From Mucilaginibacter geliditolerans (GTDB lineage: Bacteria > Bacteroidota > Bacteroidia > Sphingobacteriales > Sphingobacteriaceae), in contig NZ_JACHBY010000003.1 in NCBI RefSeq assembly GCF_014200495.1, positions 806,001 through 870,000 on the forward strand: a DNA stretch of 64,000 nt. Direction: 5' to 3'. The translations under genes were made by a program, and so were the position numbers. The first letter of the stretch is position 1. Every line of letters begins with the position of its first letter. The notes beneath the pieces are model-generated. The model had not been told where the DNA came from, did not search any database, and worked only from the letters and a program-made list of their open reading frames with translations. Positions 53,401 through 60,957 of this stretch are shown here, one piece after another.

Positions 53401-56400
53401 ATAATACGTAGTTGCAGCGGATAATGCCGGGGTATTAAATTGTGTACCGGTGAACAATAATGTACCACCCGTTGCCGCATCATACCAATTATAAACATCA
53501 TTTGTTTGTGGGTTAGAGATACTAACACTTGCTGATGATCCGGTACAAACAGACAGGCCGCCAGTTGGGATCACTACCGTTGGAGGTGTTGGCAATGGCT
53601 GTACAGTGATATCAGTCTCGGTACGTGTTGGGCTGGTACAGCCGGTGCTGTTAACCGCCTCAACAAAGTACGATACATTGCTGGTAAGATTATTTACAGT
53701 AAAGGTTGTGCCGGTGAATGCCAGTGTGCCCGCAGTTGCCGCGGTATACCAGTTATAGGTGAGACCAGCAACAGGATTGGTTACGCTTAAAGTCGCGCTT
53801 CCGCCATTACATACGGTGGTTTGTGTAGCACTTAAAGTTGGCGCGGTTACCTGGTTTGTAACTGATATGCTCACCTGTGTACGCCCGCCTGTATTTATAC
53901 AACCACTGGCGGTATTCGAGGCCTCTATATAATAAATTGTATTTTGGGTGATAGCAGGCGTAGTATAAGTTATGCCTGATGCTACTGCTGTACCACCTGT
54001 GGCTGCGGTATAGTATTTATAAGTGACCCCTGTTTGCGGGCTCAATATATTTATAATAGCAGGGCTGCCCAAACATACGGTAAGGTTAGCTGCTTGTACG
54101 CCAGGTTGTGACGGTGACTGGTTAACATCCACCGTTGCTAATACCCTTGATGGACTGGTACAGCTGCCATTTACCAACTGAACATAATAAGTAGCATTGG
54201 CAATTGGCGTTACCTGGTAATTTGCACCGGTGAATAGCAGGTTGCCGGCTGTTGCTGCATCGTACCATTGTACAATTGCAGTGCCTGCATTGGTTACCGA
54301 TAAAGTAGCGCTGCTGCCTGAGCATACCTGCACTGTACTTTGTGCCAGTACCGGGTTAACAGGCGATGGCGATACATTCGCGGTAGCTGCAACCCTGTTT
54401 GGATTAGGGCATGAGTTTGCAGTACGGCTGCTTTCAACATAATAAGTTGTAGTTGCTGTTAACGCAGGGGTAGTATAGGTAGTACCTGTAAATAATGCTG
54501 TACCGCCTGTAGCTGTACTATACCATTTATAGGTTAAACCAGTACGGGCGTTACTAACCGTAAAGGAAGCTGTACTGCCTGAACATATATTTTCTGTTGA
54601 TACGCTTAGTTTAGGTTGTTCCACCTCTTTTGTCGCATACAATATATCGAGCGAGTTAAGGAGTGAAACCAATCCGTTAGACAGCCTTACTTCAACTGCA
54701 TCATAAGCAACCTGTGGCGCAAATTCTATGATCGCGTCCTCATTACCTGACAAGATCTGAATTTTTATAAGGCTGCTACTCACATTAACACGATCGCCAT
54801 TGTAAACAGTACCATTACTACTGTATGATGCTACCTGGATATGATCCAGTATGCCAGCAGTAAGTAAGCTGGCAGGTACCCTTATCCTTATTTTTACGGT
54901 ATCACCTTTAATACCGCCATCACCAAATATTAGTTCCTGGCCTGAGTAAGCATTTAATAATGATAATGGCAAGTTCAGTACGGAAAAGTTGGTCGTATCC
55001 TGATCCACTGAAAAATTTGGATTGGTTACTGTACAACCCACGCATAATATGCCGCTATTGCTGGTTGTTTGTGATGATGCAAAATCGCACGAAGTGGAGA
55101 AAATAGTATTAACGGTGATGTTAACCGCTGTACGCTGCGGACTTGTACAGCCTGTTGCCGCTAATTGCGCCTCAACATAATAAGTTGTATTTGATGTTAA
55201 TGCAGGGGTAGTAAATGAGGCTCCGGTGGCTACTGGTGTACCGCCTGTTGCAGTTGTATACCAGTTAAATGTAGCACCTGCGGTAGTTGAAGTTGCTGTT
55301 AAGGTTGCTGTTTGTCCGGCTGTTACCTGCGCGTTTGATGGGTTTACCGTAACCACTGGCTGTACAGGGGTTGGGTTAACATTTACGGCAGCGGCGGCCC
55401 TTGTTGGACTAACACAACTTCCCAGCGATGCTTCAACATAATAGGTTGTATTTGCGGTAAGTGCAGGCGTTGTGTATTGCGCACCTGTAAATACTGGTGT
55501 GCCGCCTGTTGCAGCAGTGTACCAGTTAAAGGTAACGCCCGACTGTGTTGAGGTAGCAGTTAATATTTCTGATGAACCGGAACAGGTTTGTACCGGGGTT
55601 TGTGAAACGGTTGGCACCAATGGCGATGTAGCCACGTTTGCGGTAACCAATGTACGGGTTGAACTGCCGCATTGCCCGCTGCCATTGGCCTCAACATAAT
55701 AAGTTGCTGATGCGGTAAGCGCAGCAGTTGTATATGGGTTACCTGTAAACACCGGTGTACCACCTGTTGCTGCAGTATACCAGCTAAAGGTTACCCCGGT
55801 TACCGCGGTAGCCGTAAAAGTAGCCGGCGAACCTGAGCAAACTGTTTGCGTAGGTACGGCTACGACCGGCGCGGCAGGTACAGGTGTAATAGTAATTGTT
55901 GCCGGAGTACGTACGCTTTGGGTACATCCGTCGGCGGTGCGGCCTGCTTCGGCATAATAAGTTGTTGTAGTGTTTAAAACTGGTGTATTAAACGTTGCGC
56001 CTGTAAATACTGGTGTACCGCCTGTAGCTGTGGTATACCATTTTACAGTTACATATGATGGTACTGTAGCTGTGAGTGTTGACTGTGTACCCGCGCAGGC
56101 CGTAACACTTGAGGTTGCAATCACCGGCTTGGCAACTTCTTCGGATGCATCATAAATATTTAAGGCAGTAAGTACACTTGCTACAGAGTTTAGTGTGATC
56201 TGAACCCTGTCAAAATCCTTGGTTGCTACAAACGCGTACCTAAAACGGCTGGTGCCATTAAGCAGTGTAATAGTTATAAGCGATGGGTTTATGGCAAAAC
56301 CGTCGTTATTAAAAGTGGTGCCATTATAAGTGGAAATACCTATTCCTGAAAGCACACTTACACTTGCCAGTGATCCCGGTATACCCAGTTCCATTACTAC

Positions 56401-59400
56401 GGTATCACCCGCATGGCCGGTATTGGCAAAGCGCAGGGTTTGATAAGCCCCGGCACCAAGTAGCCCAACAGGTACATCTAACTGAGAGAAAGTGTTGCGG
56501 TCGTTATCAACAGCGCCGGTAGCATTGTTTATCGAACATAAAACGCATAACCCGTTTGTGCCTGACACCTGGTCGATCGCGGCGTCGCAAGGTGTAGGAC
56601 TAACAGCTGATGTGCTAATATTCACCACTCCGCTTGCCCTTGTGGCTGATTTTGTATTGGTCGCAGTTACAACGGCCTCAGCATAATAGGTGGCCGCTGC
56701 AAATAACGGTGGCGAAGTAAAGGTTGCCCCCGTAAATATGCTGGTACCGCCTGTTGGCGTAGTATACCAGTTAAATACCGTACCCGGCGTAGTTGATGAG
56801 GCCGTTAAAGTAGCTGTTGTACCCGGAGCTATAGTTTGTGTAGCCGGGGTAACGGTTACATTTGGCACTACAATAGGGGTAATATTAACCGTAGCCGGTG
56901 TACGGCCCGGTGATACGCAACTGCCTAATGACGACTCGGCATAATAGGTTGTTGGCGTAGTTAAAGCAGGAGTTGTAAAGGTTGTGCCTGTATATAAGGC
57001 TGTACCACCGGTTGCTGTGCTATACCATTTTACGGTTACATTATTGGCAACGGTAGCGGTAAAGGTTGCTGTTTGTCCGCTGATGATGGTAGTAGTTGAT
57101 GGCGTAACCACAGGGGCTACCGGTGGATTATCAACCAAAACCGAAACAGGGTAACGCACCGGGCTAACGCAGGTACCGCGGGTATAAGCTATATAATAAG
57201 TTGTGTTTGCATTTAATGCCGGTGTTGTATAGCTGGTACCGGTATAAGCAACCGTTCCACCGGTTGGTGTAGTATACCATTGGAAAGTTCCGTTAGTAGG
57301 CGATGTGATATTCAGCACCGCTGTACTACCCTTACAAATTTCTGTATTCGGATTACTAAACACAGGTTTAGGGTACTGCTGCAATGCATAATAGATCTGC
57401 AATGTGGTTAAAGCTGTTAATGCACCTGAGTTTAACCTGACGGTGGCGCTGGTATAGGCGGCAGGTGCCGGTACATAAATAGCATATTTAGTACCGCCGC
57501 TTAACAGGCTCACTTTTATCAGCGCATTGTTAAGTGCATAGCTTGCAACCTGCGTAGCGCCATTGTATAAAATAACCTGGAAATTACCCAGCACGCTTGC
57601 ACTAAGCAGGTTTGCGGTGCTGCCAACTACAATTTTAATGGTATCGCCGGCAAAACCCGGTTGCTGGAAGGTGAGGTTTTGCTCGCCATAAGCACCTAAA
57701 AGGCCTGCTAACACTGTAATTGTTGATGCTGTTGTAGTATCCGCATCTGTTGCCAGCGCAGGGTTAATCACACCGCAACCTATACATATACCATTTATAT
57801 CATTAGTTTGCGCATTGGCAAATGAGCATGGCGTATTGGTGTTGATAGTTACATTAATGGTTATAGCTGTACGGTCAGCCGACTGACAACCGGTAGCATT
57901 AACCGCGGTTACATAATAGGTAGTATTTGTAAATAGCGCGGGGGTGGTATAGGTTGTCCCGGTAAAAATTGGGGTAGCCGCTGTGGCTGAGCTATACCAG
58001 TTGTAAGTATTTCCTGTTTGTGTATTAGTTACCTGAATGGTAGCTGTTTGTCCGGCGCTTATAGTTAAATTATTAGCGGCCAGTGTTGGGTCGGCAGGTT
58101 TTGGCGCTACGGTTATAATTGATGCAGTACGCGCGCTGCTTGGGCAGCCGGTAACATTAACGGCTTCAGCATAATAAGTAACGCTGGCATTTAATGCTGC
58201 TGTGGTAAAGTTTACGCCTGTAAATACCGGTGTGCCGCCTGTTGCGGTAGTGTACCAGTTATAGGTATCCCCGGTTACCGGGCTGGCTATGGATAGTACG
58301 GCTACATCACCGGCACAAATAGTTTGGTTTGGCGCGGTAAGGGTTGGCGCCGCCGGCAGCGGACTGATAGTCGCGGTTACCTGCGTGCGGCCAGGGCTTA
58401 CACAAGTACCGCCAGCTACTGCCTCGGCATAATAACTTGTGGTTTGAGTTAAGGCACCGGTTGTAAAAGTATTGCCCGTAGCTACAGGTGTACCACCGGT
58501 TGCAGTGGTATACCAGTTAACAGTTACCCCCGTTACAGCGCTTGCGGTAAAAGTTGCCGCTGAACCCGGACAAACAGTAACTGCATTAGTGGTTATAACC
58601 GGGTTGGCCGGTATAGCATTAACAGTTACCGTAACCTTTGTTCGTTCGGATTGATCGGTACAGCCACTGCGCATTGCCGCAACATAATAGGTGGTGGTGG
58701 CAGTTAGTGCCGGTGTTGTAAAGCTGCTGCCCGTAAATAATGGGGTGGTTGCAGTGGCCGATGCATACCATAAAAAGGTAGTATTAGGCACAGCGGTAGC
58801 AGTTAAGGTAGCTGTACTACCATTACATATTGATGCATTATTGGTTACGGTGTTATTAAACTTGATAACAGGTCGAGGTATCAGCTTTTGAGCTTCATAT
58901 AAATTTAAGGTTGATAAAACATTTACCAGGCCGCCCAAAGTAACCTGTACCCGATCAAAAACATTGATTGGCGCATAGGTAACAATAACCTGAGGACTGG
59001 CGGCGCCAGCATTTAGTATTTGTACTGATAAAAGCGATGAATTTAAAAGATAAGACTCGGCAGTACCGTTGGTTCCATTATAGGTTGATACCGTAATATC
59101 CGTCAAAACACCGGCTTGTAATAGCGCGCCGGGTACGGATAAGGTAAGCCGTATAGAATCCCCTTTTACTGATGGGGCTTCATATATAATAGTTTGTTGT
59201 GCATAGGCACCTACTGCTCCAACCGCGGTGCTTAAAGTTGATGCGGTGGTTAAGTTGCCGTCAATAGCGTTCTGCGGGTTTGCTACGCCGCCTACATTGA
59301 CGCCCAGGTTAAGCAAGCCTGCCGATATACCGTGCAACTCATCAATAGGAGAGTTACAGGCGCCGGGCGCGGTGCCGTTATAAAAAGCATCATAGAGATA

Positions 59401-59910
59401 CAGGTTGCTTAATGCGCCTACAATACCGCCTACAAGTGTAACCCTGATGCGGTCATAAGTAGCTCCCGGCGATATACTTACCTCAAACTGATCATTATTA
59501 CTAAGCGCGGATATTAATGTTGATGCCAGTACGGGGCTGCCAATTGCGGTTGTACCATTGTAGGCCTGCAATTCAATACCGCCCAATACAGTAGCGCTCA
59601 ACAATTTATCACCTGTACCTAATTTTACGGTTACAGGTGTACCGGCCGCAACCTTACTGCTGCCCGGAAATATGAGTTCCTGGTAAGTACTTGCAGCTAC
59701 GCCAACACCTATATTTAAGGTTGAGTAAGTTTCTATATTGCCGTCATCGGCATTTTGAGGACTAGTTACCGTACAAGCTAAACAAAGCAAGCTTGTTGAA
59801 CCGTGATCTTCACTGCTGGCATATATGCGCTGGGCATGAGCGCTTGCGGCAGTTATTAATAACAAACATAAGATAATGATATGCTTGTAAATAATAGTAT
59901 AAATTTTCAT
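50422..59910 (-). CDS. Giant SprB-like adhesin: 25 Ig-like repeats, 5 unnamed modules, FN3-like and CHU_C sorting domain
   Basis: 3,162 residues, the largest gene here. Signal peptide 1-26 (ASAHAQ). I count 25 Ig-like (Ig_7, CHU_C-associated) repeats of about 88 residues, each with a CxGSxATL strand, a NWYxxATGG turn and a TTYYVEA strand. They are grouped 4, 3, 4 and 14, and separated by five copies of an about 160-residue module (near 27-183, 184-347, 694-845, 1106-1258, 1606-1764) with a D-G/D-N/D-T ... T-x-S-x-L signature, discoidin-like in style. Four copies have an LCxxC motif. A fibronectin-III-like domain (about 2980-3065) and a gliding-motility C-terminal domain (NGIFVPNAFTPNGDGKND to the end, type-B T9SS signal) finish it. 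Exported by T9SS to the cell surface; role in adhesion or gliding inferred. Confidence 0.92.
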   Translation of the reverse strand: MKIYTIIYKHIIILCLLLITAASAHAQRIYASSEDHGSTSLLCLACTVTSPQNADDGNIETYSTLNIGVGVAASTYQELIFPGSSKVAAGTPVTVKLGTGDKLLSATVLGGIELQAYNGTTAIGSPVLASTLISALSNNDQFEVSISPGATYDRIRVTLVGGIVGALSNLYLYDAFYNGTAPGACNSPIDELHGISAGLLNLGVNVGGVANPQNAIDGNLTTASTLSTAVGAVGAYAQQTIIYEAPSVKGDSIRLTLSVPGALLQAGVLTDITVSTYNGTNGTAESYLLNSSLLSVQILNAGAASPQVIVTYAPINVFDRVQVTLGGLVNVLSTLNLYEAQKLIPRPVIKFNNTVTNNASICNGSTATLTATAVPNTTFLWYASATATTPLFTGSSFTTPALTATTTYYVAAMRSGCTDQSERTKVTVTVNAIPANPVITTNAVTVCPGSAATFTASAVTGVTVNWYTTATGGTPVATGNTFTTGALTQTTSYYAEAVAGGTCVSPGRTQVTATISPLPAAPTLTAPNQTICAGDVAVLSIASPVTGDTYNWYTTATGGTPVFTGVNFTTAALNASVTYYAEAVNVTGCPSSARTASIITVAPKPADPTLAANNLTISAGQTATIQVTNTQTGNTYNWYSSATAATPIFTGTTYTTPALFTNTTYYVTAVNATGCQSADRTAITINVTINTNTPCSFANAQTNDINGICIGCGVINPALATDADTTTASTITVLAGLLGAYGEQNLTFQQPGFAGDTIKIVVGSTANLLSASVLGNFQVILYNGATQVASYALNNALIKVSLLSGGTKYAIYVPAPAAYTSATVRLNSGALTALTTLQIYYALQQYPKPVFSNPNTEICKGSTAVLNITSPTNGTFQWYTTPTGGTVAYTGTSYTTPALNANTTYYIAYTRGTCVSPVRYPVSVLVDNPPVAPVVTPSTTTIISGQTATFTATVANNVTVKWYSTATGGTALYTGTTFTTPALTTPTTYYAESSLGSCVSPGRTPATVNITPIVVPNVTVTPATQTIAPGTTATLTASSTTPGTVFNWYTTPTGGTSIFTGATFTSPPLFAAATYYAEAVVTATNTKSATRASGVVNISTSAVSPTPCDAAIDQVSGTNGLCVLCSINNATGAVDNDRNTFSQLDVPVGLLGAGAYQTLRFANTGHAGDTVVMELGIPGSLASVSVLSGIGISTYNGTTFNNDGFAINPSLITITLLNGTSRFRYAFVATKDFDRVQITLNSVASVLTALNIYDASEEVAKPVIATSSVTACAGTQSTLTATVPSYVTVKWYTTATGGTPVFTGATFNTPVLNTTTTYYAEAGRTADGCTQSVRTPATITITPVPAAPVVAVPTQTVCSGSPATFTATAVTGVTFSWYTAATGGTPVFTGNPYTTAALTASATYYVEANGSGQCGSSTRTLVTANVATSPLVPTVSQTPVQTCSGSSEILTATSTQSGVTFNWYTAATGGTPVFTGAQYTTPALTANTTYYVEASLGSCVSPTRAAAAVNVNPTPVQPVVTVNPSNAQVTAGQTATLTATSTTAGATFNWYTTATGGTPVATGASFTTPALTSNTTYYVEAQLAATGCTSPQRTAVNITVNTIFSTSCDFASSQTTSNSGILCVGCTVTNPNFSVDQDTTNFSVLNLPLSLLNAYSGQELIFGDGGIKGDTVKIRIRVPASLLTAGILDHIQVASYSSNGTVYNGDRVNVSSSLIKIQILSGNEDAIIEFAPQVAYDAVEVRLSNGLVSLLNSLDILYATKEVEQPKLSVSTENICSGSTASFTVSNARTGLTYKWYSTATGGTALFTGTTYTTPALTATTTYYVESSRTANSCPNPNRVAATANVSPSPVNPVLAQSTVQVCSGSSATLSVTNAGTAIVQWYDAATAGNLLFTGANYQVTPIANATYYVQLVNGSCTSPSRVLATVDVNQSPSQPGVQAANLTVCLGSPAIINILSPQTGVTYKYYTAATGGTAVASGITYTTPAITQNTIYYIEASNTASGCINTGGRTQVSISVTNQVTAPTLSATQTTVCNGGSATLSVTNPVAGLTYNWYTAATAGTLAFTGTTFTVNNLTSNVSYFVEAVNSTGCTSPTRTETDITVQPLPTPPTVVIPTGGLSVCTGSSASVSISNPQTNDVYNWYDAATGGTLLFTGTQFNTPALSAATTYYVDAVTAGNCNPSTRTAVTININALPNDPVLVSNSVAVCAGNPATLQISSPQAGVTYNWYDSATKTNLLFTGATYVTGPITTATDFYVSASNSAGCSSNNLAQAQVTIQAAPVAPVVANGGTVQSCTGSTVTLTISNPAAGYTYSWFSTATGGTALATGISFTTPSLTANTSYFVEAANSSACSSPSRTEVDININALPTPPTVTAQGGSSTPTTCAGSSVTLTATSTTANVTFNWYTAATGGTPIFTGAVYTTPAITAATTYYVDAVSTVGGCASASRTAVQISVTQPPATPVPVSATVSACIGSTATLAVANPQTGITYNWYDSAAKTNLLFIGASYTTAAITANATYYVEALNGTCTSPSLAQVQVTAITAPGAPTIANGSTVQSCTGSTVTLTISNPIAGLTYNWYTAATGGTPVATGTSFTTPALTANTSYFAEAANGTGCTSATRAEVDININALPTAPTVTAQGGSSSPTTCAGSSVTLTATSTTANVTFNWYTAATGGTAIFTGPVYTTPALTASTTYYVEAVSSTGGCASTTRTAVQITTTQPPAAPVPTSANVSACMGSTATLSISSPQSALTYNWYDSATRTNLLFTGPSYTTGAVTANATYYVEAVNGTCTSASLASVQVTAVSAPGAPLITSGTAQNTCSGTQVTLAIDNPQTGFTYNWYNSATGGTLLSSSQDFVTPVLTSNTTYYAEATNATGCPSATRTAVNITVQPAPSAPQISSQGTSICPGSPTTLSATVSDPGATIAWYSTATGGTAIATGTSFTTPALTASTTYYAAAMNGTSGCASATRTSVTVTILQQLSAPVVTVSASTPSSLTFAWGAVTGAVAYQVSIDNGVTFTDPSSGTAGLTHTIAGLQPAQSITIVVRAVGGSQCQLSDNSAAITGTTTNPNGNGIFVPNAFTPNGDGKNDIEYVYGTAIKSIKFYVYDQWGEMIYSTLNQSNGWDGTYKGTKQPVGVYVYYLEAVMNDGQQIKKKGTITLLR
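51443..53020 (-). repeat. Internal 789-bp tandem duplication within the adhesin gene
   Basis: Segments 52232-53020 and 51443-52231 encode the same order of three Ig repeats (262-263 residues) at high identity; the period is 789 bp, a multiple of three. Both units share ANG..VQSCTGST, ALPT.PTVTAQGG and NWYDSA..TNLLF. A third, older copy is visible upstream in the same phase. Confidence 0.75.
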
Positions 59911-60371
59911 AGACGCGGATATTAAGGTTAGATGCTTTAATTAGGCATCTAAAATTAATAAGCACTTCTAGCATATCGTGAATGCACTTTGTTCACTTAC
60001 AAGCAGCATAGGGCATGCTGTTCACACCGCAAAATGTCGTTCATTCTGTTCATTAAAAAAACGCACAGATGGTACAAGGATATATAAATTCAGAATGTTA
60101 TATTATATAACGCACAAACTATCCGGTTTAATATATTCCGGGCCTATGAAATTTATTTTCATGCACGACACAAATGTTCATTCTTTATAATTAAGATAAT
60201 TTTTTACAATAGGTTATATAATAAAATACCCGAAACAGGTTCAATACGAATTTATCAATAGTTAATATTTATCAAAATAAACACAACGGTTAATTATAAA
60301 AACAACTCACTATGCGCATTGCTTAAAAGAGCCCTTAATCCTACTTTTATTTCCTCTATTGTATATTTTTA
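59911..60371. other. 461-bp divergent intergenic region
   Basis: Between the adhesin gene (minus) and a small orphan gene (plus). It carries several GTTCA(C/T) motifs: 59991, near 60019, the double GTTCATT at 60038-60054, and 60176-60182. AT-rich; no ORF worth naming. Promoters of both flanking transcripts must lie here. Confidence 0.55.
60038..60054 (+). promoter_or_regulatory. Double GTTCATT motif, copy 1
   Basis: CGTTCATTCTGTTCATT: two GTTCATT units 9 bp apart, about 128 bp upstream of the adhesin start. The same 17-mer with one change is found upstream of the NACHT gene. Confidence 0.4.
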
Positions 60372-60680
60372 ATGGATAAAATGAGTATTTTTCTTAATCA
60401 TTTTAACCGAACCTATAACATGGACAAAATTTTCATCAGCAATGAAATTAAGTTGCAAATACTGAAAGTTAGCGGCCTGCCTGCCACAAAACCATACAAC
60501 CTTGCCGGAGAAACCCGATTGGATATTCTGAATTATGACAAGGATGAAGACTTTTGCCGAACGCTTGAATATCGCCTACAGGAGATAGCCTCCCAATACA
60601 ATACCGGGAAAATTATAGTAGAAGGCGACATCTCAAAAAGCTGCACCGTTAGCCATTGTGTAAAGCTGGTTTTCCCATGA
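60372..60680 (+). CDS. Orphan small hypothetical protein
   Basis: 102 residues (or 86 from a second in-frame ATG at 60420, MDKIFISNEIKL). Soluble, mixed helix/strand, with a C-terminal CTVSHCVKLVF segment holding two Cys. No family recognised. It lies between the divergent adhesin operon and the NACHT gene, 277 bp upstream of the latter, so it is not clearly in one operon with it, but its position makes it a possible partner. TATATTTTT just before the start resembles a promoter box. Confidence 0.5.
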   Translation: MDKMSIFLNHFNRTYNMDKIFISNEIKLQILKVSGLPATKPYNLAGETRLDILNYDKDEDFCRTLEYRLQEIASQYNTGKIIVEGDISKSCTVSHCVKLVFP

Positions 60681-60786
60681 AAAAATAGCGTATAATTATC
60701 AACCCTGTCATTTTACCGGTTCATAAATCACGCTAATAGTTTTCTGCCTGAATGATAAAAAAGGGTAGCGTGAATGGCCACAGTTT

Positions 60787-60803
60787 CGTTCATTTTGTTC
60801 ATT
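60787..60803 (+). promoter_or_regulatory. Double GTTCATT motif, copy 2
   Basis: CGTTCATTTTGTTCATT, followed 4 bp later by a third TTCATT (60808-60813). It lies about 155 bp upstream of the NACHT gene ATG. The rest of the 60681-60957 gap shows nothing else. Confidence 0.4.
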
Positions 60804-60957
60804 GTTATTCATTTACAACCAATGGCTCTAAGCTTTATAGCAAACAGTTAATATTAACCAGATTATAGTTAATATTATCATAAGAAGAAAAAACCAATTG
60901 AAACATTACTGACGTATGTACAGTAATAAACTAACCTTATTCCTAAACTAAACCGTT

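Noticed and set aside
50422..59910. Regular DNA periodicity considered as CRISPR or satellite
   Set aside because: Period of about 264 bp is in frame, encodes Ig-like repeats and has no spacer/repeat structure.
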